From positions 1 through 47,011 of the forward strand of contig CAITUV010000042.1 of NCBI GenBank assembly GCA_903895725.1: a stretch of 47,011 nt of DNA, read 5' to 3'. How positions within the stretch are numbered: the stretch's first letter is position 1; each line of letters starts with the position of its first letter. A program made the position numbers and the translations under genes. This stretch comes from an uncultured Myxococcales bacterium (GTDB lineage Bacteria > Myxococcota_A > UBA9042 > CAIXZC01). Below are positions 35,503-44,121 of this stretch, piece after piece. The notes under the pieces were generated by a model, which had not been told where the DNA came from, did no database searches, and worked only from the letters and a program-made list of their open reading frames with translations.

Positions 35503-36336
35503 CTACCGGCAGCCCGGTACGCTGCCGTCCGGGGCGTCTTGCGGCTCCTCGCGGAAGTAGTGGCCGTTCGTGAAATGGAAGACGACGGACTCCCCCGAGG
35601 GCTTCAGGCAGCGGCTTTTCTCCGGAAGCATGCGCTGTCTCCCCATCAAGACGTTCAGCGGTCCCCTGTCTCCCTTGCGGAGGGTCAGCGTCTCCGTCCT
35701 GAAGCCCGAGCCGTCGGGCTCCATGAAGAGGACGTCCGCCACGAGGTAGGTGCGGGTCAGATCGAGCGAGAGGAGCATGACCCTGGCGTCTGTGTGGGGC
35801 GAAACGGCCATTCCGTCGGCGTTCCCTCTCTCCCCGGAACCTGGGGTCTGGCTCGCCTCGGCAACGACCTCGTCGACGCGTATCACCAGTGCCGGGCGAC
35901 GGACCGATCGGCCCAGGTTCAAGCTGCTTCGAGAGCAGACCGAGCCGATGGAAACGTTTCGCTCGTCCCCCTCCAGATCCACGTCGGCACACAGTCCCAG
36001 GGACGTAGCTCTGCCCAGGCTGCGGGTCTTGCCGAGACATTCGCCCGGGCGGCAGGGCAAGAGGGGGACAATTCCAGCCAGGGATTCTCCGCCGAGCGTC
36101 CAGACCCCAGCCAGGTACGCGGACGGAGTCCCTTCGCTGCCATCGGGTTGCCCGCTCCACTTCTGAACGGAGACGACGGCGTCTGCATCCACCCCGAACG
36201 CTGCAGCGAAGTCGACTGTGACGTTGCCCGTTGTCACCTGGGAAAGGGCAGCGGAGCCTCCCCTGGGGAGCGGAGCGATTCCGAACGTGGCCAGAGACGC
36301 GCAACAGAGCACGAAGAATCCACCGGGAATCATCAT
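35503..36336 (-). CDS. Secreted protein of unknown function, 277 aa
   Basis: Double ATG (36336 and 36333) starts a signal peptide (PGGFFVLCCASLATFGIA); GGGGGAG lies 3-7 bases upstream. The mature protein has alternating beta strands with four cysteines in its first half (LLPCRPGEC, LGLC, GSVC). Its C-terminal region contains RTYLVADVLFMEPDG and VVFHFTNGHYF. No lipobox is convincing (FVLCCA is too far from a typical context). No family recognised. It precedes the HExxH gene by 167 bp on the same strand. Confidence 0.65.
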   Translation of the reverse strand: MMIPGGFFVLCCASLATFGIAPLPRGGSAALSQVTTGNVTVDFAAAFGVDADAVVSVQKWSGQPDGSEGTPSAYLAGVWTLGGESLAGIVPLLPCRPGECLGKTRSLGRATSLGLCADVDLEGDERNVSIGSVCSRSSLNLGRSVRRPALVIRVDEVVAEASQTPGSGERGNADGMAVSPHTDARVMLLSLDLTRTYLVADVLFMEPDGSGFRTETLTLRKGDRGPLNVLMGRQRMLPEKSRCLKPSGESVVFHFTNGHYFREEPQDAPDGSVPGCR

Positions 36337-36492
36337 GGGCTCCCCCGCTGTCTGCCGGAATCCCGAGGCCGGCACCATGGGACTGTATCCCCGGGACCAC
36401 CGGTCGGCAAGGCTCGCGACGCTCGGGGCCAGCGGCATGGCCGACCGGACGCCGACGCCCTACGACGGCCCGGCTCATCGGAGCGAATCGCG

Positions 36493-36530
36493 TTGCCGCC
36501 TGCAATACTCCTATGCTATGACGAGTCGTC
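36493..36530 (+). promoter_or_regulatory. Putative extended -10 promoter of the TSP1 lipoprotein gene
   Basis: TTGCCG (36493-36498), 18 bp, then TGC-TATGAC (-10 at 36517-36522). GACGA-g-TCGTC (36520-36530) is an inverted repeat at the predicted transcription start. The gene start is at 36592. Confidence 0.4.
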
Positions 36531-36591
36531 GACAACCACGTCGATGCGGTGTCCATGGGCGGTCCGAAGCGATTTCCAGGCAGGTGAGAAC

Positions 36592-38835
36592 ATGGAGCGA
36601 TGGGGTAGGTTGGCGGGGCTCGTCGTGTCGGCCCTTGTGGCGAGCTGCAGCAGCTCGACAACCGGGGCGGGGCCGGACCAGAAGGAGGAGGAGAACGACG
36701 TTTCGTTCGTGCCTCAGGACCTGGGGGCCTCGGATGCACCCCGGGAGCTGGCGGCTGGGGGCGATTCGTCGTGCGGCGGGGGCGCGGCCTGCAAGACCGT
36801 GGACGATTGCGGGGACACGCCGCAGTGCGCCTCCAGCTGGAGCTGTCTGGATGGCTGCTGCGTCCCGAGCTACCTGGACCAGGGGTCTGCGTGCCAGACC
36901 CCCTGTCGCACGGATGGCGAATGTGACGGTGCAGGGGGATGCGAGGGGGGAACGAGCGTCGCATGTGCGGATGAGGACGGCAATCTCTGCACCATGCCCC
37001 AGTGCGACGAGGCCCAGGGCGGATGTGTCGAGGTGCCCGTGGCCGACGGCACGGAGGCGGCAACTTCCAACTGCTGGGAGAACGTGATCTGCAAGGACGG
37101 CAAGCCGGACATGGAGTCCGCCGTTGCAAGCGAGCTGGCGGAAGGCTGCCAGAAGGCCAACGCCGAGCTCGACCCGATGGGGTGCGTCGCATCGGTCGTG
37201 TGCATCGACACCCTGACCGAATGCAAGGAGGTGTACAAGGACAACGGGACCGCCTGCTGGACCGGAGCGGAGGATGCCGAGGGCGAACACTGCATGGGAC
37301 GTTCGTGCCAGGATGGAGCGTGCAAGCTGGACCCGGCGCTCGACCAGGAGTGCGGACCTGCAGACTTCCCGGGAACATGCGAGGCGGCCTGCCAGGCATG
37401 CACCACCCTGACGTGCCATTGGATCGAGGATCCGGACAGCCCCGGTACGCCGGTCAAGAAGGTCCGCTATTGTCGTCCCGACGCGGCCATCGATGCCTCC
37501 TGTGACGACGGCAACGGCTGCACGCACGGCGACGTGTGTGCGCTGGACGTCGTGGGCTCCGGACCGCTGGGCAAAGAGACCCTGGGGCTCTGCTCCGGCG
37601 TCGAGACTACGGCAGCGGATTGTCTGGAGGAGATGCTCCTTCCGGCGCTGCCTTGCCTGAAGGCGGGGACGAAGTGCACGGCGGAGGGGGGCTGCGGGCT
37701 CGACCAGGATGCGGCAAACCAGTGGTGCTATCCGCCTGCCGGAGTCTGCTTCAACAAGAAGGAGACGTACTGCACGCACCTGGACATAGCGGACGGCAAA
37801 TGGAACTCGCAGACCGGTTGCCACCTGGTCATGTCGGGGGCGGAGTGCGATGATGGGAACCCCTGCACCGAGGACCTCTGCGACGGAGACGGTGCGTGCA
37901 ATCACGAGCCGTTGCCCAACGGTACACCCTGCGGCGAGAAGAAGGAATGCCAGGACGGGGACTGCGTGAGCAACTGCGTTCCGGATTGCACCGGGAAGGA
38001 GTGTGGAAGCGACGGCTGCGACGGAACGTGCGGGACGTGCCAGGACCAGAATGCCTGCACTCTGGACTTGTGCCAGGACGGGGGAACCTGCCTGTTCGCC
38101 CCCGGAAACCAGGGGCAGCCCTGCACCGCGCCCGGCATCTGCCTGGGCCTGTGTCAGGGCGGCTTGTGCACCGAGACCGCCAAGGAGGTGTGCAACGGCC
38201 AGGACGACGACTGCGATGGGGTGGCCGACGAGGCTGCCGATGCCTGTCCCGCGGGGCAGCATTGCGAGGGCAATGCGTGCGTGCCGGGCTGCAATCCGGT
38301 CAACGGCGGCTGGAGCAGCTGGTCATGCGGGGCGTGCTCCGTGACCTGCGGCGGTGGGACCCAGAGCTGCACCCGCTCGTGCACCAACCCGTCCCCGTCC
38401 AGCGGTGGGGCGGATTGCGTCGGTTCCGCCACGACCACCCAGGCATGCAACACTCAGTCCTGCTGCGTCGCGAACGCAGGGGAGCCCTGCGACAACGGAT
38501 ATTCGCAGACGGTACCGGGCTGCGATGAGAACTACGGGTGCGCCCAGTACTGGGGCGTCTGGTATGGGAGCCCGGCCGGCTGCATCTCGAAGGCCCAGTG
38601 CGATGCCACGCCGGGCTGCTCGATGGTGGAGTACACCGGTCCGACCTGCACCTATGTCGGGTTTGCCTACTACGATCCGTTCAAGAACGTCCCGGACGGC
38701 AGCTGCTTCAACTCCACCTCCAAGGGGTACCCCATCGAGAACACCTGGACCAAAGTGATCAAAGGGTCCGGATGCACGCACAATGCGTGGGTTTCGGTTC
38801 CGGGGACGATCCATTGCGACGGCACCTGCAAGTGA
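36592..38835 (+). CDS. Cysteine-rich lipoprotein with thrombospondin type-1 domain, 747 aa
   Basis: Lipobox VASC (Cys19) and a short acidic linker. Many cysteine-rich segments follow (CRTDGECDGAGGCEGG, CDDGNPCTEDLCDGDGACNH, CTGKECGSDGCDGTCGTC) and a MopE-type DDDCDGVADE near residue 540. Residues 571-623 form a thrombospondin type-1 repeat with all landmarks: GGWSSWSCGACSVTCGGGTQ, CTRSC and a closing TQACNTQSC. The C-terminal 125 residues are a Tyr/Cys-rich domain. TSP1 domains usually mediate adhesion in animals and protists. ATG 36592 follows AGGTGAG; the frame is open much further upstream but only by chance. Confidence 0.88.
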   Translation: MERWGRLAGLVVSALVASCSSSTTGAGPDQKEEENDVSFVPQDLGASDAPRELAAGGDSSCGGGAACKTVDDCGDTPQCASSWSCLDGCCVPSYLDQGSACQTPCRTDGECDGAGGCEGGTSVACADEDGNLCTMPQCDEAQGGCVEVPVADGTEAATSNCWENVICKDGKPDMESAVASELAEGCQKANAELDPMGCVASVVCIDTLTECKEVYKDNGTACWTGAEDAEGEHCMGRSCQDGACKLDPALDQECGPADFPGTCEAACQACTTLTCHWIEDPDSPGTPVKKVRYCRPDAAIDASCDDGNGCTHGDVCALDVVGSGPLGKETLGLCSGVETTAADCLEEMLLPALPCLKAGTKCTAEGGCGLDQDAANQWCYPPAGVCFNKKETYCTHLDIADGKWNSQTGCHLVMSGAECDDGNPCTEDLCDGDGACNHEPLPNGTPCGEKKECQDGDCVSNCVPDCTGKECGSDGCDGTCGTCQDQNACTLDLCQDGGTCLFAPGNQGQPCTAPGICLGLCQGGLCTETAKEVCNGQDDDCDGVADEAADACPAGQHCEGNACVPGCNPVNGGWSSWSCGACSVTCGGGTQSCTRSCTNPSPSSGGADCVGSATTTQACNTQSCCVANAGEPCDNGYSQTVPGCDENYGCAQYWGVWYGSPAGCISKAQCDATPGCSMVEYTGPTCTYVGFAYYDPFKNVPDGSCFNSTSKGYPIENTWTKVIKGSGCTHNAWVSVPGTIHCDGTCK

Positions 38836-38898
38836 GAAGCCCCGACCTGAGATGAGTGGAGCAGGCGCTTCGATTCCGGCACCGTCGTGAGGAGGCCA

Positions 38899-39663
38899 AT
38901 GAACGACGACTTTTCGGGAAAGACCGTGCTGATCACGGGCGGAACACGGGGCATAGGGCGGGCCATCGCCCGGGCGTTTGCAGCCAGGAAGGCTCGAGTG
39001 GCCGTGGTCTTCCGGTCCAACGAGGCGGCGGCGCAGGGCTGCATGGCCGAACTGGAGGGAGACGGTCACCTCCGGATTCGAGCGGATGTCTCGGACCCGG
39101 CTCAAGCGCAACGAGCCGTTGCCGAGACCGTGGCCGCTTTCGGTCGCCTGGATGTCCTGGTGAACAATGCGGGGCGAATCGGCCACCATCCACCTGCAAC
39201 CACTGACTACGAGTCGTGGCAACGGGACTTCCGTGAGATCCTGTCGCTCAACCTCGTCGGGGCGGCCAACATGTGTCATTGCGCGGTCCAGGTCATGATT
39301 CCCCAGGGGGGAGGACGAATCGTGAACGTCTCCTCCCGCGGAGCATTCCGGGGTGAGCCGGACATGCCTGCCTACGGTGCCAGCAAAGCCGGGCTCAACT
39401 CACTGAGCCAGTCGCTGGCCGTCGCTCTCGCCCCGCACCGGATATTCGTCGGAGTGGTCGCCCCGGGATTCGTCCAGACGGAGCTGGCAGCGGAGAGGCT
39501 TGCCGGCCCTTCCGGAGACGCCATCCGGGCACAGAGTCCGCTGGGCCGCGTGGCTCTACCCGAAGAGGTGGCTTCCGCGGTCGTCTTCCTGGCATGCACG
39601 GGAACTGAGTTCACCACAGGCACCATCATCGACGTGAACGGGGCAAGCTACCTGAGAAGCTGA
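38899..39663 (+). CDS. Short-chain dehydrogenase/reductase, FabG-like, 254 aa
   Basis: Classical SDR: TGGTRGIG cofactor loop (13-20), NNAG, catalytic Ser in NVSSRGAF, the YxxxK pair in AYGASKAG, and PGFVQTELA. Arg residues after the second strand (VFRSNEAAA) suggest NADP(H). The ending GTIIDVNGASYLRS is typical. Cytoplasmic; substrate unknown. GAGGAGG lies directly before ATG 38899; a GTG four codons earlier is less likely. It is unusual in being an enzyme among surface-protein genes. Confidence 0.92.
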   Translation: MNDDFSGKTVLITGGTRGIGRAIARAFAARKARVAVVFRSNEAAAQGCMAELEGDGHLRIRADVSDPAQAQRAVAETVAAFGRLDVLVNNAGRIGHHPPATTDYESWQRDFREILSLNLVGAANMCHCAVQVMIPQGGGRIVNVSSRGAFRGEPDMPAYGASKAGLNSLSQSLAVALAPHRIFVGVVAPGFVQTELAAERLAGPSGDAIRAQSPLGRVALPEEVASAVVFLACTGTEFTTGTIIDVNGASYLRS

Positions 39664-39764
39664 TTTCCCGGGACAGGGAGTTGCAAGCTCGGGGAAAGCC
39701 CCTACATTTCTATGGCTGGCTTACCAGCCCCGGTCTACGGGGCTCTGTTCGCAGGAGGCCGTTC

Positions 39765-40520
39765 ATGAAGAGGGTGTTTGCGCTATGGTGCTTTCTGGGA
39801 GCGCTGCTGCTGGCTCCCGCCGGAGTGATGGCGGATGACCGGATTGGTCTGGAGGCCGACGTGGAAGCCGGGGTTGTCGTGGCTACTCGAAACGACACTC
39901 GCATTCCGGGCGATACCGGTTCGGACCTTTCGCTGGTCGACGATCTCACGGCGTCGGCAAGTCCCGCGTTCAGGCTCCGCCTGGGGCTTCGACTGTTCGG
40001 GCGCCATTTCCTGACGGCGCTTTACGCTCCTCTCCAGTACAATGCCCGGGGGACACTGGACAGAGACATCGCCTTCAACGGTGGAACCTATCCCGCCGGC
40101 AGCCCGCTGCTGGCCGTCTACCGCTTCGACTCCTACCGCCTCACCTATCGGTACAGCATCGTCTGGCGGGACGGTCTGGACGTAGCCGTGGGATTCACCG
40201 GCAAGATCCGCGACGCAGAGACCAGTCTGTACGGAAAGGAGGCCCGGCGCAAGACCAACACCGGGTTCGTGCCGCTGCTGAACCTCCATCTGGCCTGGCG
40301 TCCCGGCGCCGGTGACTTTGGCGTCCTCTTCGATGCGGACGCGCTGGCCGCTCCCCAGGGGCGGGCGGAAGACGTGCTCCTCGCGGCCACGTGGCAGGTC
40401 CGCGACAACACGGAGCTTCGTCTGGGATACCGGACGGTCGAAGGGGGAGCGGACAACGACGAGGTGCTCAGCTTCGCCTGGTTCCACTACGTCATGGCCG
40501 GGGCTCGGATGACCTTCTGA
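39765..40520 (+). CDS. Outer-membrane beta-barrel protein, 251 aa
   Basis: Sec signal peptide (FALWCFLGALLLAPAGVMA) followed by amphipathic strands such as FRLRLGLRLFGRHFLTALY, YRLTYRYSIVWRDGLDVAVG and LRLGYRTVEGGA. It ends in GARMTF, with the terminal Phe expected of BAM substrates. ATG 39765 has AGGAGG 6 bases upstream. It resembles small outer-membrane proteins of unknown function. It follows the SDR gene by 101 bp. Confidence 0.8.
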   Translation: MKRVFALWCFLGALLLAPAGVMADDRIGLEADVEAGVVVATRNDTRIPGDTGSDLSLVDDLTASASPAFRLRLGLRLFGRHFLTALYAPLQYNARGTLDRDIAFNGGTYPAGSPLLAVYRFDSYRLTYRYSIVWRDGLDVAVGFTGKIRDAETSLYGKEARRKTNTGFVPLLNLHLAWRPGAGDFGVLFDADALAAPQGRAEDVLLAATWQVRDNTELRLGYRTVEGGADNDEVLSFAWFHYVMAGARMTF

Positions 40521-40594
40521 AGGGACTGCCGGGATCCTGTCGGCTTGTTCCCTGGCGAACCTCCTCGCAATTGTCTAATATCGACTCCATTGCG

Positions 40595-40612
40595 GTTGCC
40601 CGATCGGGCAAC
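40595..40612. promoter_or_regulatory. Perfect 18-bp palindrome before stalk C gene
   Basis: GTTGCCCGATCGGGCAAC is fully self-complementary. It lies 14 bases before ATG 40627, directly next to the GGGGGAG ribosome site. It could be an operator or an mRNA hairpin that limits ribosome access. Confidence 0.5.
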
Positions 40613-40626
40613 GGGGGAGTTGACAC

Positions 40627-43600
40627 ATGAACCGATTCCTGGTGCTCATCCTGGTGATGACCGGTGTGCCGATTGCGGCGTGTGGCGGGGGCTCGCAGAC
40701 CGTGGTCTCGGGCGAGGACACGGCATCCGATGTTCCTTCCGGTGCCGACCTGAGGGGAGAGGTCGTGCCGCCCGAGGACGTGGTGCCCCTGTCTGACCGC
40801 ACTGAAGGGGACCTGGGGAGCGACTTGAGCTTTGACGCTCGGGGGGAGACCGTGCCCCGCCCCGAATGTGCGCCCGGTGAGGGGTGTTTCCTCGACAAGT
40901 GCGACGGGAACGCAGACTGCCTGTCGGGCTGGTGCGTGGAGCACATGGGAGACGGAGTCTGCACCGACGTGTGCCAGGAGGAGTGCCCTCCGGGATGGAG
41001 CTGCAAGCTGCTCGGGGGCGGCGGTACCGACCCGACCTATGCCTGCGTGTCCAACGTGTCCAACCTGTGCAAGCCGTGCGCGACCAACGCGGACTGCAAG
41101 TCGCCGGGCGCTCAGGATGACGTGTGCCTGGACTATGGTCCGTCCGGATCCTTCTGCGGCGGGGCTTGTGCTTCGAAAGACGACTGCCCCTGGGGATTCT
41201 CGTGCGTGGAGGCGACCACGGTCGACGGCATGGCCAGCAAGCAGTGCGTGTCGGACGCAGGGGTTTGTCCGTGCAGCGCCAAGTCGGCGAAGCTGGGCTT
41301 GTGGACCCCCTGCTCGACCGAGTCGGAATTCGGCGTCTGCAAGGGAAAGCGCACATGCACCCAGGACGGGCTGACCGAATGTGATGCCCCGGTGGCCGTT
41401 TCGGAGACGTGCAACGGAACGGACGACGACTGTGACGGTGATGTGGACGAGCCGGTGATGGTGGGCGGAAACCTCGTCAATCTGTGCGATGATGAAAACC
41501 CGTGCACCGTGGATACCTGCTCGGGAGCGGAGGGCTGCGCCCACGACGACCTCGATGCAGGCGAGTGCATGGACGGTGATGCCTGCACGGTCGGCGACCA
41601 TTGCGACAAGGGGAGCTGCGTCGGGCAATTCGTGGACTGCGACGACTCGAACCCGTGCACCGAGGACTCATGCAGCCCGACCGGAGGCTGTGAGCACCAA
41701 AACAACACGGCCAAGTGCGACGACGGGAACGCCTGCACCGTTGCGGACGAGTGCGTCGAGGGGGCGTGTACCGGCTACGCGGTCAACTGCGACTGCCAGG
41801 AGGATTTCGACTGTGCGGCTCTCGAGGACGGAAACGCGTGCAACGGAACGCTCCGGTGTGCCAAGGAGACGCTCCCCTACCAGTGCCAGGTGGACCCGGC
41901 CACCGTGGTCGCGTGCGAGCCGCTGGCCGGCGCCGTCGGGCAGTGCAACGTGGCCACGTGCGACCCGGCCTCCGGGAAGTGCGGAGCCGTTGCTGTGACC
42001 GACGGCATTCTCTGCGACGACGGCAACCCGTGCACCGTGACGGAAATCTGTCAGTCGGGGCAATGCTCGGGCGGGGTGGCGGTGAACTGCAACGACGGCA
42101 ACCCGTGCACCGAGGACTCCTGCGCGCCGGGTGACGGGTGCTCGAATGTCCCGAACACGTCGGCCTGCGAGGACGGCAACGTGTGTACCGCAGGGGACAT
42201 TTGCTCGGACGGCATCTGCAAGGCCGGCAATCCGGTCAGCTGCGACGATGGAAACGTGTGCACTGCGGACTCGTGCGTGGCGGGCAAGGGGTGCGTCCAC
42301 GAGGCCGTGGCCGGTGCCTGCTCCGATGCCAACGAATGTACACAGGGCGATCACTGTGCGGCGGGCAAGTGCGTGTTCGATTCGGCCGTCACGTGCGACG
42401 ACGGCAACGGTTGCACGACCGATTCCTGCAACCCGGCGAGCGGCTGTGCCTTCACGCTGAACACCGCTCCGTGCAACGACGGGAACCTCTGCACCACGGG
42501 AGATCATTGCCAGCTCGGCATGTGCATCGCCGGGGGCACCCTGACCTGCAACGATGGCAACTCATGCACTGACGACTCGTGCGAGCCGGGAGTCGGGTGC
42601 TCATTCGTGCCCAACAAGAAGGCCTGCGACGACGGCAGCAAGTGCTCGGTGGGGGACGCGTGCAGCCAGGGGTGGTGCTTGCCGGGACCGGCGCTCGCGT
42701 GCGACGACGGAAAGCCGTGCACCGACGACTCCTGCGACCCGAAAATCGGCTGCGTGCATTCCGACAGCACCAAGGCATGCAGTGACGGCAACGCCTGTAC
42801 GGTCAACGACCTGTGTGGTGGCGGACAGTGCAAGCCGGGCTTGACCCTGGATTGCAGCGACGGCTCCACCTGCACTCAGGATTCCTGCGATCCGGCCACC
42901 GGCTGCAAGCACGAGGCCATCCCGGGAAGCTGCGACGACGCCAACGCATGCACGGTCGGCGATGCGTGCGCAGCGGGCGTGTGCGTCCCGGGAGGGGCGC
43001 TCACCTGCAACGACGCCAACCCCTGCACCGATGACTCGTGCGCGCCTGCAAGCGGCTGCCTGTTTTCTCCCAACAGCGCGGCATGCAGCGACGGCAGCGC
43101 CTGCACGGCGGGCGACGTCTGCAGCGGAGGTCAGTGCAAGGCGGGCGAGCCGGTCAACTGCAATGACGGCAATCCCTGCACGGACGACTCGTGCAACCCG
43201 CTGACCGGGTGCAACCATACCAACGTGGCCGACGGGGTCGAGTGCGGTGCGGGCCTCGTGTGCAATGGCGGCAAGTGCACGAGCTGCGGGCAGCTTCATG
43301 GGACCGTCACGCTCAGCTATACCGGCAGCAAGCAGACGTTCACCGTGCCCCAGTGCATTACCGCAGTTACCGTGACGGCCTACGGTGCGGAGGCGGGACA
43401 GGGGCAGCTCGGCGCGTCCGGCAAGGGGGGCAAGGTCGTGGCCACGATCAACGTGACCCCCGGGGAAACGCTGTCGGTCTACGTCGGCGGCAAGGGCACC
43501 AATGGAAGCGGCTCCACCGGCGGGAACGGAGGATTCAACGGTGGCGGCAAGGGGAACGGATACTCCAACACCTGCTACACGGGGGGCGGCGGCGGCGGTG

Positions 43601-44022
43601 CCTCGGACGTTCGCCGCGGAGGCGATGCGCTGAGCGATCGAGTCGTGATTGCCGGCGGCGGCGGCGGCGGCGCCGGCGACCCGTCCACCTGCAATGCATC
43701 CTGGGGCGGCGCGGGCGGGGGGCTCACAGGGCAGAACGCACAGCCCAGCGTGCAGGGAGGAATCGATTCCAACGGCAAAGGTGGAACACAGTCCGCCGGC
43801 GGTGGTGGCGGCAGTTGGAGCGGCGGCCAGGCCGGGACGCTCGGGACCGGGGGAAATGCGGGCAATGCCGGCGGTGGTGGCGGCGGCGGGCTCTACGGAG
43901 GAGGCGGTGGCGGGCACGGTGGCGGCGGCGGCGGAAGCAACTATGCGATCCCCGGTGCCTCCAACGTTACGCACGAGCAGGGAGGGCGCACCGGGAACGG
44001 CGAGGTCGTGATCTCGTGGTAA
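40627..44022 (+). CDS. Stalk lipoprotein C: DGNPCT repeats with glycine-rich tip, 1131 aa
   Basis: Lipobox IAAC (Cys19), acidic linker, and the cysteine-rich head of about 260 residues shared with stalk proteins A and B (EGCFLDKC, CLSGWCVEHMG, FCGGAC, CPWGFSC). The head ends in DDDCDGDVDE. Residues 280-880 are repeated CDDGNxCTxxDxC units of the CTDC type. The tip (about 884-1131) starts with a beta segment (TVTLSYTGSKQTFTVPQC, VTVTAYGAEAG) and turns into long Gly runs ending GEVVISW. It is a Gly-rich fold related to but clearly different from the tip of stalk B. GGGGGAG lies 8 bases before ATG 40627. Confidence 0.9.
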   Translation: MNRFLVLILVMTGVPIAACGGGSQTVVSGEDTASDVPSGADLRGEVVPPEDVVPLSDRTEGDLGSDLSFDARGETVPRPECAPGEGCFLDKCDGNADCLSGWCVEHMGDGVCTDVCQEECPPGWSCKLLGGGGTDPTYACVSNVSNLCKPCATNADCKSPGAQDDVCLDYGPSGSFCGGACASKDDCPWGFSCVEATTVDGMASKQCVSDAGVCPCSAKSAKLGLWTPCSTESEFGVCKGKRTCTQDGLTECDAPVAVSETCNGTDDDCDGDVDEPVMVGGNLVNLCDDENPCTVDTCSGAEGCAHDDLDAGECMDGDACTVGDHCDKGSCVGQFVDCDDSNPCTEDSCSPTGGCEHQNNTAKCDDGNACTVADECVEGACTGYAVNCDCQEDFDCAALEDGNACNGTLRCAKETLPYQCQVDPATVVACEPLAGAVGQCNVATCDPASGKCGAVAVTDGILCDDGNPCTVTEICQSGQCSGGVAVNCNDGNPCTEDSCAPGDGCSNVPNTSACEDGNVCTAGDICSDGICKAGNPVSCDDGNVCTADSCVAGKGCVHEAVAGACSDANECTQGDHCAAGKCVFDSAVTCDDGNGCTTDSCNPASGCAFTLNTAPCNDGNLCTTGDHCQLGMCIAGGTLTCNDGNSCTDDSCEPGVGCSFVPNKKACDDGSKCSVGDACSQGWCLPGPALACDDGKPCTDDSCDPKIGCVHSDSTKACSDGNACTVNDLCGGGQCKPGLTLDCSDGSTCTQDSCDPATGCKHEAIPGSCDDANACTVGDACAAGVCVPGGALTCNDANPCTDDSCAPASGCLFSPNSAACSDGSACTAGDVCSGGQCKAGEPVNCNDGNPCTDDSCNPLTGCNHTNVADGVECGAGLVCNGGKCTSCGQLHGTVTLSYTGSKQTFTVPQCITAVTVTAYGAEAGQGQLGASGKGGKVVATINVTPGETLSVYVGGKGTNGSGSTGGNGGFNGGGKGNGYSNTCYTGGGGGGASDVRRGGDALSDRVVIAGGGGGGAGDPSTCNASWGGAGGGLTGQNAQPSVQGGIDSNGKGGTQSAGGGGGSWSGGQAGTLGTGGNAGNAGGGGGGGLYGGGGGGHGGGGGGSNYAIPGASNVTHEQGGRTGNGEVVISW

Positions 44023-44121
44023 TCTTCGGCGGTCGGTTGTCCTTCCGGAACTCGTGATTCACCGGCAATCATCGGTGGTTAGGTGTTATCTCGTCCTGAC
44101 GATGGGCCGGTGGTACGGCCC

